Source: Capsicum annuum
Taxonomy: Eukaryota > Streptophyta > Magnoliopsida > Solanales > Solanaceae
DNA: 64,000 nucleotides
NCBI RefSeq assembly: GCF_002878395.1
Contig: NC_061112.1
Span: 40,104,727-40,168,726, forward strand
Direction: 5' to 3'
A model generated the notes under the pieces. That model was not told the origin of the DNA and searched no databases. It was given only the letters and a program-made list of their open reading frames with translations. Positions 1-11,180 of this stretch are shown piece after piece (the stretch's first letter is position 1; every line of letters begins with the position of its first letter). Made by a program: the position numbers and the translations under genes.

Positions 1-1009
1 ACCAAGTTTTTCAGACAGGTCAACTAAGATCACTATAGGTCTTATCTTTGGCTTGTAATATAGGCTAGGGGCTGGTATGATACTTGATGATATTTAAAGT
101 GACTAATCCTCCTTGACACTACACTAGCTGCTGGGATTCACTTATTAACCTTTTTCTATTCTTCTCTTTTCTTGATCACACTTATTCAGTATGGATGCTA
201 TGTTTTCTACAATCACTTCTTCTTTTTGACAAATTTTCTTTTCTTATTCTTTTCCACTTTACCCATCTTTTTATTTCTTTATTTTATTATACCTATATTC
301 ATACTCATTTGACATCACGTACCCCTAAGATAGCCACCCTCAACTTAGGCCATTTGTCTACGTCAAGAAGGACCAGGGCCGAAATAGGTTCATTGTGATA
401 TAAATGGGAAGGTGACAGGTGTCACAAAAATAAATAGGCTAATCAAGCTCAAAGTAGGGATCAAGGGATATTCTACATACATGGAAGGTAATTTAGGCGA
501 AAAATGGGCTAATATCAAAATGGCCTATGATCCTTTCCTAACCCCTATCCTTCAACTTAGGTAAGACTACTCGAGAAAGTTCTGGATTCAACATATATAG
601 GGAACTAAGTAAGATCTCATACACACATGGAACACAAGTATATCATAAGTTACTACTCATTCAGTTCATGCAACTGTTTAACAATGATTGTTATGTCACT
701 TGAACTAAGCCATACAATAATGCATAGTGGTCACACTTAGATGCAAATCACATATTTAAACCTTTAGACCATTGGAGAGGTGTTCACAAAATAAAAAACC
801 ATGCTCACTACCTCAGGAGCTTGTATATCTCCCAGTCAACTACAAAGTGTTACAACAACAACTCACTCTACACCCTCAACTTAAAATCAAAGAAAATTTG
901 AACTAATGGTTAGGGTATACCTGGAGTAGATCAAGCATGGGGATCATGGGTTTCCTCCCATGTAGAACCTGATTTAACATCGTGGCACGACTTAGGTATC
1001 TTGATTACT
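1..1009 (-). other. Athila-1 noncoding 3' region between integrase and 3' LTR
   Basis: No gene is seen. The segment aligns, inverted, with about 11560-12600 of Athila-2. For example ACCCTCAACTTA at 866-877 and 331-342 corresponds to the TAAGTTGAGGGT tracts of Athila-2 at 11640 and 12286, and bases 1-70 match the stretch near 12550-12610. So the window opens roughly 430 bp before the 3' LTR. Small open frames here (e.g. 195-398, +) have no support and are left out. Confidence 0.75.
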
Positions 1010-2383
1010 TCAAACTTCATTGAGACAGATAGTAGCAATACTTTTCATCGAGTCTTTTAAACCAATATAAAGTTTGACTCGTTGCCCATTTACCTTGACG
1101 GTGCAACCGTATTCATTTTTAAGTTCTACTACTTCGGATGAGTAGACTTGACTAACTCTAAATGGGCCTGACCAATTGGATTTAAGCTTACCTGGGAACA
1201 GTTTGAGCCTGGAATTGAACAGAATCACCAAGTCACCTTTTTGGAAGTCTCATTTCTCTATCCTCCAATCATGATACTTTTTCAACTTTTCTTTAAATAG
1301 GTCTGCTCGTTCATATACCCTGAGATAGAATTAATCCATCTCATTCAATTGTCCCAGTCTCAGCTCTGCTGCCTCCTTCCAACTTAAATTCAACCTTTTA
1401 AGTTCCCATAAGGCCTTGTGCTCCAGCTCTATTGGTAAGTGGCATGCCTTTACATAGACCAATTGAAATGGTGACATGCTAATGGGTGTCTTAAATGCAG
1501 TTCGGTATGCCCACAAGGCATCATCGAGCTTCCAGGACCAGTTTTTCTGACTAGCATTCACTGTTTTGTGTAGGATGGCTTTAATCTCTCGATTTGACAC
1601 CCCCCACTTTCCCACTAGTTTATGGGTGATATGGAGTGGCTACTTTATACTGTTTCACCCTATATTTTGATAAAGTTGCCCAAAACACTTTGTTGCAAAA
1701 ATGAGATCCTTCATCGCTTATAATAGTATGTAGTACTCTAAAGTTAGAGAAGATGTTCTTCTTTAGAAAAGCAACAACCCTTTTTCATTCATTATCAGAC
1801 AAGGCAGCAACTTCAACTCATTTCGAGACATATTCAATATCAACTAAAATATACTTCATCCCATATGAGCTTAAAAAAGGACCCATGAAATCAATGCACC
1901 ATACGTCAAATAATTCTACTTCAAGCATCTTAGTCAAAGGCATCTCATGTCTTTTGGAGATTGACCCCTACTTCTGACATTGGTCGCATTTCAACACAAA
2001 CTAATGAGCATCCTTGAACAATATTGGCCAATAGTAGCCGCTCTGATACACCTTCTTAGTCGTTCGATCACCTGCATGGTGACCTCTAACTGGGGAAGCA
2101 TGATATGCTTCTAATATGCATAATACATCCACTTTTGGCACACATCTCCTTATAATATTGTCATCACATCGCTGAAAAAAATATGGCTCATCCCAGAAGT
2201 AATGTGTCACATCATCCAGGAATTTCTTTCTTTGATGGAAAGAAAGATTTTCTAAAATGACCTCACTCACAACATAATTTGTAAAATCAGTGTACCAAGG
2301 TAATTTCTCCATAGCAGCAACCAAGATCTTCTCATCAGGAAATGCATCATTTATCTCTATTTCATCACTAATTGCCTGCTCAC
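1010..2383 (-). pseudogene. Athila-1 integrase (broken)
   Basis: This would be the DNA strand-transfer enzyme that inserts the element's cDNA. In order on the minus strand: the zinc-binding HHCC region near 2102-1980 (two in-frame stops just before and just after KCDQCQ), the core with DFMGPF (first Asp) and ISDEGSHF (second Asp, near 1700), then the conserved SNREIK block near 1580-1600. After it come a long helical stretch and a C-terminal block that reads LFPGKLKSNWSGPF followed by VNGQRVK (1010-1231), the GPY/F-type ending of Athila integrases. The expected catalytic Glu before SNREIK reads GKWG, so it is Glu to Gly. Stops and a frame change separate the pieces. Confidence 0.85.
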
Positions 2384-2817
2384 CTTCTATTCTAGATAGA
2401 TGATCCGCAACCTGATTTTCATAACCTTTTCTATCTTTGAATTCAAAGTCAAATTCTTGTAGCAGCAATAGCCATCTAATTAGCCTTGGTTTTGCATCCT
2501 TCTTAGCCATTAAATACTTTAAGGCTGCATGTTTAGTGTGGACCACCACCTTGGTCCCAAGCAGGTATGCCCTGAATTTGTCAAAAGTATACACTACAGC
2601 TAGGAGTTCCTGCTCAGTGAGAGTGTAGTTCTTTTGTGCTCCATTCAGTGCTTTACTAGAATAGTATATTGGATGAAACAGTTTGTCTTTCTTTTGTCCC
2701 AATACAACTCCAAGGGCAACACCGTTTGCATCACACATAATCTCAAATGATTTTGACCAATCCGGTGCAACAATTATAGAGGCCTCAACTAGCTTTTTTT
2801 AAGGCATTAAAATCCCT
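2384..2817 (-). pseudogene. Athila-1 RNase H
   Basis: The frame 2738-2001 opens with CDANGVALG (first catalytic Asp), then TEQELLAVV (Glu), [11 protein letters not shown] and [10 protein letters not shown] (last Asp). This order is the gypsy RNase H that removes the RNA strand during reverse transcription. The third acidic position, normally T-D-H, reads T-K-H (codon 2532-2534), so the copy should be inactive. The same open frame runs on into the integrase linker and zinc region. The join to RT lies in about 2740-2817, with a stop. Confidence 0.85.
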
Positions 2818-3812
2818 TCAATAATCATTATCAAAGGAAAACTTCACTTCTTTCTTCAAAAGTTTGCAAAGTGGATTTGCAACCTTTGAGAAATCTCTTA
2901 TAAACCTCCGGTAAAAGCCAGCATGTCCAAGAAAACTATGCACTTCCTTTACTAAAATGGGAGGTAGTAGTTTCTTAATAACTTCAACCTTGGTTTGATC
3001 AACTTTTATCCCTTTTGCTGAAATTTTATGCCCGAGAACGATGCCCTCCTTTACCATAAAGTGGCATTTCTCATAATTAAGAACCAAATTGAATTCAACA
3101 TATTGTTGCAAGGCTACACTCAGGTTTTCCAAACACATATCAAATGAATATCCCACCACTGAGAAATCATCCATGAATACCTCTATGGTGTCCTTCACCA
3201 TATATGAGAAGATAGATACCATGCACCGTTGAAAAGTAGGGGTGCATTGCATAGCCCAAATGACATCCTCTTAAATGCAAATATGCCATATGGATATGCG
3301 AATGTCATCTTATCCTGGTCTTTAGGAACAATATAGATATGGTTATATCTAGAATAACCATCCAAGAAGCAATACCATCCCCTTTCAGCTAATCGATCAT
3401 GCATTTGGTCTATAAAGGGCATTGGGAAGTGGTCTTTCAAAGTCCATGAATTTAGTTTATGGTAGTCCATGCAAACTCTCCACCCATTCATAGGCCTGAG
3501 TGGAATAAACTCATTCCTTTCATTTGCTACCATAGTCATGCCTCCTTTTTTAGGCACACATTGAACTGGGCTTACCCATTTGCTGTCATAAATAAGGTAA
3601 ACCACTCCTATATCCAACGACTTAATAATTTCCTTCTTAACCACCTATTACATTGGTGGGTTAACACGGTGCTGGTACTCTATGGTTGGAATATAATCTT
3701 TATCAAGTTGTATTTTATGCGTGCAGATGCCAGGGGGAATGCCAATAATATCTGCGATGGTCCATCCTATTGCTTTCTTGTACCTCTAAAGTACTGAAAT
3801 AAGTGCTTTTAC
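2818..3812 (-). pseudogene. Athila-1 reverse transcriptase, one-base frameshift
   Basis: Polymerase domain in two overlapping frames. The frame 3644-3195 carries KWVSPVQCVPKKGG, RVCMDYHKLN, FLDGYSRYNHI and MSFGLCNAP. The frame 3252-2818 carries TFQRCM, VFMDDFSVVG (active-site FMDD at 3166-3177) and GHAGFYRRFIRDF. The two frames join at the AGGGG run at 3238-3242, where one extra base in a C run of the sense strand shifts the frame. The upstream finger region (3645-3812) is readable with a stop near 3650. Active-site residues are still present, so this is one of the less eroded domains. Confidence 0.88.
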
Positions 3813-4796
3813 CTATTTCTTTCCAAAATCAGCCGCAATAATAACGGGTAGCATATTTTCATTGCCCAAAAACACGAACCTTAAGCGCCCAGGCAGTTCT
3901 TTCAATTCCAACACCGATGGCTCTTCAATGGATGGCTTAGCCGGTGGTGTTGGTCGATTAGCAAGATCAAGGTCTAGATTCTTAAGAGCATAAGTATATG
4001 AACCCATTCCTAACAAAGAAAAAACAGTCACTTTATACTCCTCAATTCCTTCATGATTAAAATTCATCAAAACTGTGACTAAAGGCTCGATAACAAGTTG
4101 CTTCTCTATTGATACCTTCTGTTCATCCTCATAATACACATCAACTATTAAGAACACACTCATTTCTTTATGCTACTTCATTGATTGTCATACATCAAAT
4201 CATACCACTTCATCATCTATCCTGAATAAGAGCTCATTTGCTCTCAAATCAATCAACACACTTCCGGTTATGAAGAAAGGTCGATCAAAGATTATGGCCA
4301 CTTAGAATTCCACCTCGCAATCTAGAATGATGAAATCTACAGGAAATATAAAGCTAGCTACCTTCACCAAGACATCGTACAAAATACCAACAGTTTATTT
4401 TACTGATCTATCTGCCATCACGAGTCCCATATTGGTGGGTGTGGGAATTCCCAGACCTAGCTTTCTATATAAAGCCAGTGGCATCAAATTAATGCTCGCT
4501 CCCAAATCACACAATTCCATAGCGAATTCCATAGTCCCAATCATACAAAGAATAGAGAATGCTTATGTGTCTGGCTTCTTCTGCACCAAGGTTCTCATAG
4601 AAATAGCACTATAATGATGGAGATTATCCTCCAGTTCATAGCTCACTACTCATTTATTTATCACAAGGTCCTTCATGAATTTAGCATATCCTAGAATTTG
4701 CCTGAGTGCCTCCACCAAAGGTACATTTATTGTCAGTTATTTGAGCATTGCCATGAACTTGCTGAATTTTGCATCATTAATTTTTTTCTTCAATCG
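3813..4796 (-). pseudogene. Athila-1 protease and protease-RT linker
   Basis: Aspartic protease that would cut the polyprotein. On the minus strand the motif MELCDLGASINLMPL is readable (DLGA at 4497-4508), the usual Athila variant of the D-S/T-G-A site, followed by RKLGLG. The frame 4163-3813 gives the linker with GIEEYKVTV, GMGSYTYA, LDLDLANRPTPPAKPS and LKELPG, ending IIAADFG, a stretch typical of Athila between protease and RT. Stops and frame changes occur in 4170-4330 and near 4620. Confidence 0.82.
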
Positions 4797-6500
4797 TTAA
4801 GGAAAGGGAGGTGGTGGCCTTGGGAGAGTTTTCGACATTACCTCCTTCTCCTTCTCTTTCCCTTTTTCTGGAGCATCATCAGAACCATCCAGCTTCTCAA
4901 TCTCCACTGGATATTCTTCTTTGGGTTCATTCTCTGCCTCAGTCACATCTTCAACCAAACTTTTGCCCACAGAATGGCCAGGTAATATCTTACCACTTCT
5001 AGTGGTAATATCCATACATGAGCTATCATTCCACAAATTCTAGATCGTATCACTTGGTAATATTCCACTCTTTCTTTTATTAAATACTGCAGAGAGTTGG
5101 CTTATCTGTTGCTTCAAATGTTTGATTACAGTGGAGTGTGAGTTTACCAACTAACTAATAGATGACATATCGGTCTTCATGGTGGTCACACCAGAGTTGG
5201 TAGCCTCTACTCTCTTCAGGAACTTATCCATCATGTCCTCTATGGACATCTTTTCAGAACTTATTGTAGTAGCCTCATAATTTCTAGGAGGGACATATAG
5301 CCCGCTCCTGTCATTACTGTTTCTCCAATTTCCCTGCTTCCTATCTTTATAACTAGGCTTATCATAATAATTCTGACCTTAATTTTGTTGGCTATTGCCT
5401 CAAAAACCCTCCTTCTTATTAACACAGTTCGTCTCTTCTTCTGAATTAGCATCAACTCTATCTTCTGATCCCACAACTTTCACATTCTCAATCTTACCTG
5501 ATACCAAGTTCTTGGTAAGCAAGTCCATCGGTATTTTTAGGTGAGCCATGTCTTGGTTATGCTCCTCATCTCTTCTGCATTGTTCCACAGTTATACCCAT
5601 AGAAATAGTGGGGCTAGCTACTACAGAGTCTCTTGTATGCCATACCCAACTCTGTTTGGTCATTCTCTCTAGTATTTCTAAAGCCTATAGAAATGTAAGA
5701 TCAATAAATGAACCACCAATAGCACTATCTATAATTATTTTTGTCACAGAGTTAAGAGCCCTGTACAAAGTCTCCATCAAATTTATGTCTGTCAGATTGT
5801 GGTTCGAACACTGCGTCACCTTCTTTTTGAATCTCTCCCAAGTTTCATACAAGGCTTCAGTTAGGAGCTCCCTAAAGTTTCTGATCTTATCCCTCAACTA
5901 TACCCTCCTGGAAGGCAGAAAGAACCTTTCTAGGAAAGCTCCTTTCAACTGCCTCTAGTTGGTTATAGAATCGGGTGTCAGCTCATTAAGCCATAATGTT
6001 GCCTCCCCAGACAGAGTCAATGGAAAATATCTCAATCGGATAGCATTCTGACCCACTCTTGGGTTATCAAAAGATTTACGGATGTGACAAAGTTCACCAG
6101 ATGCAAGTTGGGGTCATCCCCAGAAAGTCCACTAAACAACCCCTTCAGATTGAGGAGTTGAATCATAGTACTCGTTGAATTTTGCCCTAGGTGCCAACGG
6201 TGGAGGAAAAATTACTCCTGTTACACCTGCTCTATCCATTCCATCATCATCATTATTAAGGTTATGCTAGACCGGCTGGTAATCTTTTCTCCCTCAAAAT
6301 GAATGGTTCCTGTTAGTATTACGCTACACTGGTGCAGCTACTTGATCTGCACACCTTGGGTTACCAGGGTTTAACAACTCCTCATCTCCCAAATCCTTAT
6401 CCTCAGGATTTGGATGTCGTACTTGTTAATCAACATTCTGCATATTCACCTGAGCTCTAGCTAAGGATGCTAACCTGCCAGCCTCCTGCTGGTCTGCCAT
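4797..6500 (-). pseudogene. Athila-1 gag
   Basis: Capsid/nucleocapsid protein. The likely start is the ATG at 6500-6498 (MADQQEAGRLASLARAQ), about 175 bp inside the primer site, followed soon by a stop. The capsid core is visible at 5897-5685 (EALYETWERFKKKVTQCSNH ... NSVTKIIIDSAIGGSF), then a second piece at 5663-5400. The C-terminal acidic linker is at 5036-4797 with DITTRSGKIL, EIEKLDGSDDAPEKGKEKEK and PRPPPPFP. Several stops and frame shifts lie between. No zinc knuckle is seen, which is usual for Athila gag. Confidence 0.82.
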
Positions 6501-6674
6501 TCTTTAAATTCATTACGGTTCCAAATTAAATGGCAATAATAGTTCTCCAGAACTTTTGGTTCTTGGCATACACTACAAAGATCCCGCAATAAACAAAGAT
6601 AACAAATAAACGTAAAACCAGGAAACTTGACTAATAATTAATTAGCGCACATAAACTTCAATTAACAATCGTAC

Positions 6675-6692
6675 TCCCCGGCAACGACGCCA
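6675..6692 (-). other. Athila-1 primer binding site
   Basis: The minus strand reads TGGCGTCGTTGCCGGGGA, the classic Athila/Tat primer site complementary to the 3' end of an Asp-type tRNA. It lies a few bases inside the LTR end at about 6698 and fixes the orientation. The tRNA assignment is from family knowledge, not computed here. Confidence 0.88.
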
Positions 6693-6697
6693 TTTTT

Positions 6698-8192
6698 TAT
6701 AACACTCAAACTACACCTCTTTAACGATAATGTAAGCGATCGTTGTCAATATATAACCCAACTAGGTTGGGGTCAAATCCTACAGGGAATATGGTGTGAA
6801 CTTAAGTTGTTTACAATTTAATCAACTGAAAGTTGGATGTTTCCCAAAATGGGGGTTTTGGAGATTAGCCAATAATTGTTGGTCACTTTAGTTTCAATGA
6901 TTGTAATCAAGAGTTTATGAAAAACTAGAATTATATTCACTATGGGTTTTAGTACTTGACAGATGCTAATAGTGATTCAAGATTCTCATAGTAGGTAGGA
7001 CAATAGATTATCTTTATTGAAGTTATGCCTAAATGTCTCTCGACTTATTTAAGAATTTAATCACCTAATCCTTTTGGACTTAGGAAATTCATATTTACTA
7101 ACCAGACATTACCTCAGGTTAATCAACCTTGTTACAGCGTCAATTATTAAATGGAAATTTAGTGTTTCCAAGTCCCTGTCCATAATTCACTTCCTACTAT
7201 ATTTTATTTCTTATCTCAATCAAATAAAGCAAGTGCTATCTATCGTTTGCACCCAATAGACAATAATTAAAATCTCGGAATTATCAAGGAGTCCTATTAC
7301 TTTAGAATCTTAAACACTTAGTATCTTACCAAGACTTCACCTATAGATCGCATAATTTGTGTTAAAGAGATTTAGCCACTCATAATGTAATAAGCAAAAA
7401 AACTAGATGTATTCATAATTTGAAAGATGAACTTACCATAAGATGAATAGTAACTAGTGATTCTTAGATTAGATCACAATAGAAATCCTAAAATATTGAT
7501 GAAAATCTCTTCAAAGTTAATTATTTTTCAAGCCAAGAAACTAGAGAGAAAAGTAACAATATATGTGTGTCCTAAAACAGGTTCCTCTCCTCTTAGAAAA
7601 CCCTAACTATGCTTTAAATATTTTACCCTAATTATGGAAACAAAATCACAGAGTTCAGCAATTTCTTGGATTAGATGACAATATTCATGACACCTTATCA
7701 GGAGTCTGACGACTTATCATAGATGTCGTCAGCTCCTCTTTGCTTTTGACATTTGCTGCCTTAGGCTGAGGATGAAGCATGATAGCTTATTAGATCTTTG
7801 ACGACTTATCACAGATATCGTCGATGATTTACTTCAGCTCTCATGTTCTGCCTTAGACTAACGACGATTACGACAGCTTATCACAAAGTTGATGGCTTAT
7901 GACATATCATCGTTACTTCTTGCTACTAAATCCCATTCTCTATTTAAGGCTGATGGTATCTCTGATAAGTTATCACATGGCTAACGACTTATCAGGAATG
8001 TCATCAGATATACTTCTCTTCTATTTGCTTTAGATTTCAACTCTTTTATTTCCATCCTTGTTGGTTCTCTTGCATCTTGGCTTCTGCTACAAAATCAAAG
8101 ATAAAATAATCAAAAATGACAAAAGTTGCTTAAGACATTGCAATTATTCTCAGTTAAAAGCCTCAAATGTGTTAGCATCTGCTCACACATCA
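6698..8192 (-). repeat. Athila-1 5' LTR, about 1.5 kb
   Basis: On the minus strand the LTR starts TGATGTG at 8192 and ends in GTGTTATA just before the primer site. It aligns along its length with Athila-2's 3' LTR (13030-14472). Matching segments include the start (GCTAACACATTTGAG against TTAGCACATTTAAG) and the end (GATTTGACCCCAACCTAG). It contains the motif array 7694-7994, a TATA-like TATTTAAA (7613-7620 on -) and leader sequence with TTAGGGTTTTC. Small frames in it (e.g. 7074-7259, 8058-8336) are not genes. Confidence 0.85.
7694..7994 (-). promoter_or_regulatory. Athila-1 LTR motif array, four 19-bp pairs
   Basis: On + the motif is CTTATCA in the wider context GACGACTTATCA. Starts are at 7694/7713, 7786/7805, 7877/7896 and 7969/7988. 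Every pair is exactly 19 bp apart and pair-to-pair distance is 91-92 bp. The array ends about 75 bp upstream (sense -) of the TATA-like sequence. The same layout occurs in Athila-2. Binding by a host factor is inference. Confidence 0.75.
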
Positions 8193-8204
8193 TACGACTT
8201 TAGG

Positions 8205-8377
8205 ACGTGGCCCTTACAATATATCCCTTATGGCAAGTCCCTCTTGACAAGGCCCTTATGGCTTGACCTTCTTGGCATATCCCTTTCTATATGTCTCTTA
8301 TGGCATGGCCTTTTTAGCATGGACCTCTCAACATAGCCCTTTCAACATGGATTTGTTGGCATGTCCCTCTTGGTATG
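8205..8377. repeat. Minisatellite, about 14-bp unit
   Basis: About 11-12 degenerate head-to-tail copies of a unit near TTGGCATGTCCCTC (ATGGCAAGTCCCTC, TTGACAAGGCCCTT, ATGGCTTGACCTTC and so on). Unit length is mostly 14 bp, range 12-16. It lies in the 3' untranslated region of the Tat element directly beside the Athila-1 insertion. Tat/Ogre 3' regions are known to breed tandem repeats. An open frame (8058-8336, +) across it is a by-product of the repeat. Confidence 0.8.
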
Positions 8378-9424
8378 ATATGATGCAGTGGGAAGATAAG
8401 GATTAATTCAAATAATTGTGCAGCAATTAAGGAAAACATCACCTTTACCATCTAGCATGTTGGACCTTCTGTATGTACTATTTTAAACATCAAATATTCT
8501 TTATGATCCCTGATTTTCTGAGGAATTGAGTAAGTCATCATTTTTTCTTCCATGTTTGATGATACCTATTACTACAGGAAATATGTTAGTTTTGGAAAAC
8601 TAAACTATTTTCAGCTTCCTGACCATCCTGGCCCCTTTTTATCAGCCTTTGGATATTTGACTTTGTTATTTTTTTTCAAACCAATGGAATATGTTGAATA
8701 ACCAATGATTTTTTTGGTTCTTTGTTGGCTATAGGATAACCTATATCCACATAGAAGTCATTAGTTTTGGCAAAATTGATCTGTGTTAATTTCCTCGGTC
8801 TCCAGCTTCTGTCATTGTCATCATCAGCTTTTTATCATTTTTAGGTGTTTTTCATCCTTTGACTCCTGCTTCGACACCCTGGGTTGTTGGATGTAAGGAA
8901 AAATCATAGTATAAATTAATTTAAAGTAAGTACATTAGCAAAAAAATAAATTTTTTTAAAAAATTATAAATAAGATTGAGAGGCATCTCTGTCAGTTAAA
9001 TCAGATCATGTACTAGCTTTAATGAACATTTTTGGATCGAGGAATTCACACATCTTCCATTCTGTCGGTAAAATATAGAGATCTTTTAGTATTGTGGTTG
9101 AGGAGTTTCGGAGATGAGCCTGTGAGAAATATACTGTAGTTGAAGGTCCGTGAAGTTGACTATGATCTTTTGGCGCCGGTGAATCTTTGGCATTCTTTCT
9201 TTGAAGTATTTGGTATGGTATGGTGGAAATTTTGAGATCTTCCTCAAAATTTCTGTCCCAGTTACTGATATTTTCCTCAAAATTCACTCTTACTATATCG
9301 TCATATGATTTTTTACATTCGAACTGTGAGAGGATGACCTTCTTCTTTTAAATTTTCAAGATTCCTTTTCAAAAGTTTTTCCCCAGTTTTCATTTTTTGG
9401 GGTGTTATGATAGAGACTTTTTGG
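8378..9424 (-). other. Tat 3' untranslated region, no gene seen
   Basis: AT-rich sequence with no supported frame. Two stretches near 8575-8670 and 8745-8850 look like a diverged duplication about 170 bp apart: both hold TTAGTTTTGG, then CAGCTTC, then a TATCA-TTT tract. Minus-strand frames at 9006-9287 and 9313-9522 match nothing I recognise and lie outside the expected coding part of the element. Confidence 0.5.
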
Positions 9425-9775
9425 AACCTACGTATCCCGTTGAACAGGAATAAGGTTAAATGTAGTTCCCACGAAAAAAATATGAAAAAAGATATAATAA
9501 AATTAGTGATCGAAGCAAACAAAGGCCGCCTACTTATCCCATCCTTGGGAATTCAGGTCATCACATAATTCAAGAGAACATAAATAAGATTTTCTAAGGG
9601 TTTGAATGAAGCCGACATAAGCCGCCAACGTATCTTCATCTTAGGAATTTAGGTCAGACGTAGTTCATATATAAAAGAAAAGGGAATTTTCTCCTAAAGG
9701 GTTAGCCGAAGCTGACATAGGCTTCCTACGTATATTATTCTTGAGAATTTAGATCAAACATATTTCATGAAAGAT
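9425..9775 (-). repeat. Tat 3' UTR tandem repeat, about 100-bp unit, four copies
   Basis: Four diverged copies of a block around CCGCCTACGTATCC begin near 9427, 9529, 9625 and 9725 (spacing 102, 96, 100). Each is followed by a GGAATTCAGGTCA-like stretch and then a GTAGTTC-like end. They follow the integrase C-terminus on the minus strand, where Tat/Ogre elements usually carry tandem repeats. Confidence 0.78.
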
Positions 9776-9889
9776 AATGGGTAATTTTAAAGCTATTTTA
9801 AAGCATAAAAATAATTACAAATGGGAAAAGCAATTATAAGAAAATAAACACAAGGAAACACTGGATCTGAAATAGTTTCTCTTTACTGT

Positions 9890-10181
9890 ATCAGAATTTA
9901 TTGGCTTGGGCAGACCTTTGACCATCCATCTAATATGAAATCAAGGTTCATCCTAATAACACTTTGTAGACTTCATACGACCCTTGCTAATTTAGAGCAA
10001 ACTTCCCCTTATACTCATATTGGTGAGGGAATATGTGTTTGAGCACCAATTATCCAACTTTGAACATGTGAGCTCTTACTCTTTTGATAAAATCGCAAAA
10101 CATTCATTTTTGATATAAGTTGTCATGGGATATGATGCTCATCCTCTTTTCATTTATCATCATAAGTGTTTCATGAAGGGT
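9890..10181 (-). pseudogene. Tat integrase C-terminal fragment
   Basis: Minus-strand translation shows KRVRAHMFKVG, then LVLKHIFPHQYEYKGKF, then QGSYEVYKVLLG and a final PINS-like end. This is the C-terminal chromatin- and DNA-binding part of Tat integrase, broken by several stops. It is cut at 10181 by Athila-2. The matching integrase core, expected between here and the RNase H at 14471, is absent, so about 1 kb has been lost (see findings). Confidence 0.75.
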
Positions 10182-10559
10182 TGATGTGCTCACCTTTTGT
10201 TAGCACATTTAAGACTTATAACGTGGAATAATTGTAAGTTCTTAAGTAACTATCAATGGAGGATTACTAATCATAGTGATCGCAACTCTAGTTTCTCTAT
10301 ATCATTGATTTGAAATACTATAGTTTAAGCTTTGAGTTCTAAGGAGAATTAAAGTGTTAATAACTTTTGTTCAATCATTAAAAAAACCCTATTTTATCTG
10401 TTCGTATCATTTGTTTGAATTTAACTTGTAGCTACAGCTTCAAATTAGTTTAATCACCACTAAAATTATTCCTCGTGGATTTGACCCTGACTCCAAAGTT
10501 GGGTAAATATATTGACGATGACTACCTTGCACTAAATTGATGTCTAATTGAGCGTTATA
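10182..10559 (+). repeat. Athila-2 5' LTR with ~1.15-kb internal deletion
   Basis: Starts TGATGTGCTCACC and ends in GAGCGTTATA just before the primer site. It matches the two ends of the 3' LTR (13030-13103 and 14253-14472) but lacks everything between. The join is at TCA (10253-10255), which occurs at both edges of the missing segment (13101-13103 and 14253-14255). The lost part holds the motif array and the TATA box, so this copy has no 5' promoter. Confidence 0.82.
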
Positions 10560-10564
10560 AAAAA

Positions 10565-10582
10565 TGGCGCTGTTGCTGGGGA
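10565..10582 (+). other. Athila-2 primer binding site
   Basis: TGGCGCTGTTGCTGGGGA. Two transitions set it apart from the usual TGGCGCCGTTGCCGGGGA Asp-tRNA complement. It starts six bases after the LTR end. Confidence 0.85.
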
Positions 10583-10709
10583 ACAATTTGGCGTATTGAG
10601 TTGATTTGGAATTTTAGCTTACTTGCTTGAACTCAAACTTGTAAATATTTGTTTAGTTTATCTTTTTTATTTCTTTTTATTTTTATTTTTTTCTCACACC
10701 TTTCTTGAG

Positions 10710-11180
10710 ATGCCAGCCTGGATAGATGGTTTTTTAAGTGATGACAATTTTTGTTATTATTGTGGGGCTCCACATTCTAAGGCTTACTGTCCAGATTTAG
10801 ATAGAAGTACGTGGAGGGGACCTTCATAATATGATGCGGACACTGTTTTAACTGGGGAAATGACTGTAACTTGGTGTTTGGCTTGTGGTTAAAGTAATCA
10901 TTCTAAAGATATGTGTGCTATCACGATTCAAACGGACAAATTGATGAAATAAATTTTAGAGAATCAAGAATAGTTATGGGTAGAGCTGAAGGAGTTACCA
11001 CTGCCACCATGTCTACAATCGCTAAACAAAGAAGAATATGAGGAGGACATTAGCCAATTTGTGGAGAAAACACAACAATCATAGACACTCGATTTTCATT
11101 TTGATCTTGAGACTGACATTGAGAAGGTGAATAAAAGTGAAGGTGTTGAGAATAGTATAAATTTAAAGTAGGATTTGTTG
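10710..11180 (+). pseudogene. Athila-2 short protein with two zinc-knuckle-like motifs, broken
   Basis: An ATG at 10710 opens MPAWIDGFLSDDNFCYYCGA. The first motif is C-X2-C-X3-H-X4-C (CYYCGAPHSKAYC). About 40 codons on, after a stop at 10827-10829, the same frame shows a second C-X2-C-X4-H-X4-C with a stop inside it (C-L-A-C ... NHSKDMC). An acidic, Gln/Glu-rich stretch follows to about 11180. I cannot name the family. Zinc knuckles usually bind RNA or DNA, and this looks like the relic of a small nucleocapsid-like protein kept by the defective element. The start is judged only from the open frame. Confidence 0.5.

Larger units (their letters stand above)
1..8192 (-). mobile_element. Athila-1: Ty3/gypsy Athila-lineage LTR retrotransposon, 3' LTR outside window
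   Basis: Read on the minus strand this is 5' LTR (6698-8192), primer binding site (6675-6692), gag (from 6500), protease, RT, RNase H, integrase (to about 1010), then a noncoding tail to base 1. The 3' LTR must lie left of the window. Clade call: an Asp-tRNA-type primer site (TGGCGTCGTTGCCGGGGA on the minus strand), a CDLGASIN protease motif, an FMDDFSV RT motif and LTR homology to Athila-2. The right edge, TGATGTG on the minus strand, matches the LTR start of Athila-2. It sits in the 3' region of the Tat element, so the predicted target duplication is TACGA (8193-8197). There is no chromodomain and no env-like frame. All frames are broken. Confidence 0.88.

Noticed and set aside
8058..8336. 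Plus-strand 92-codon frame
   Set aside because: Crosses the Athila-1 LTR edge into the minisatellite, so it cannot be an old gene.
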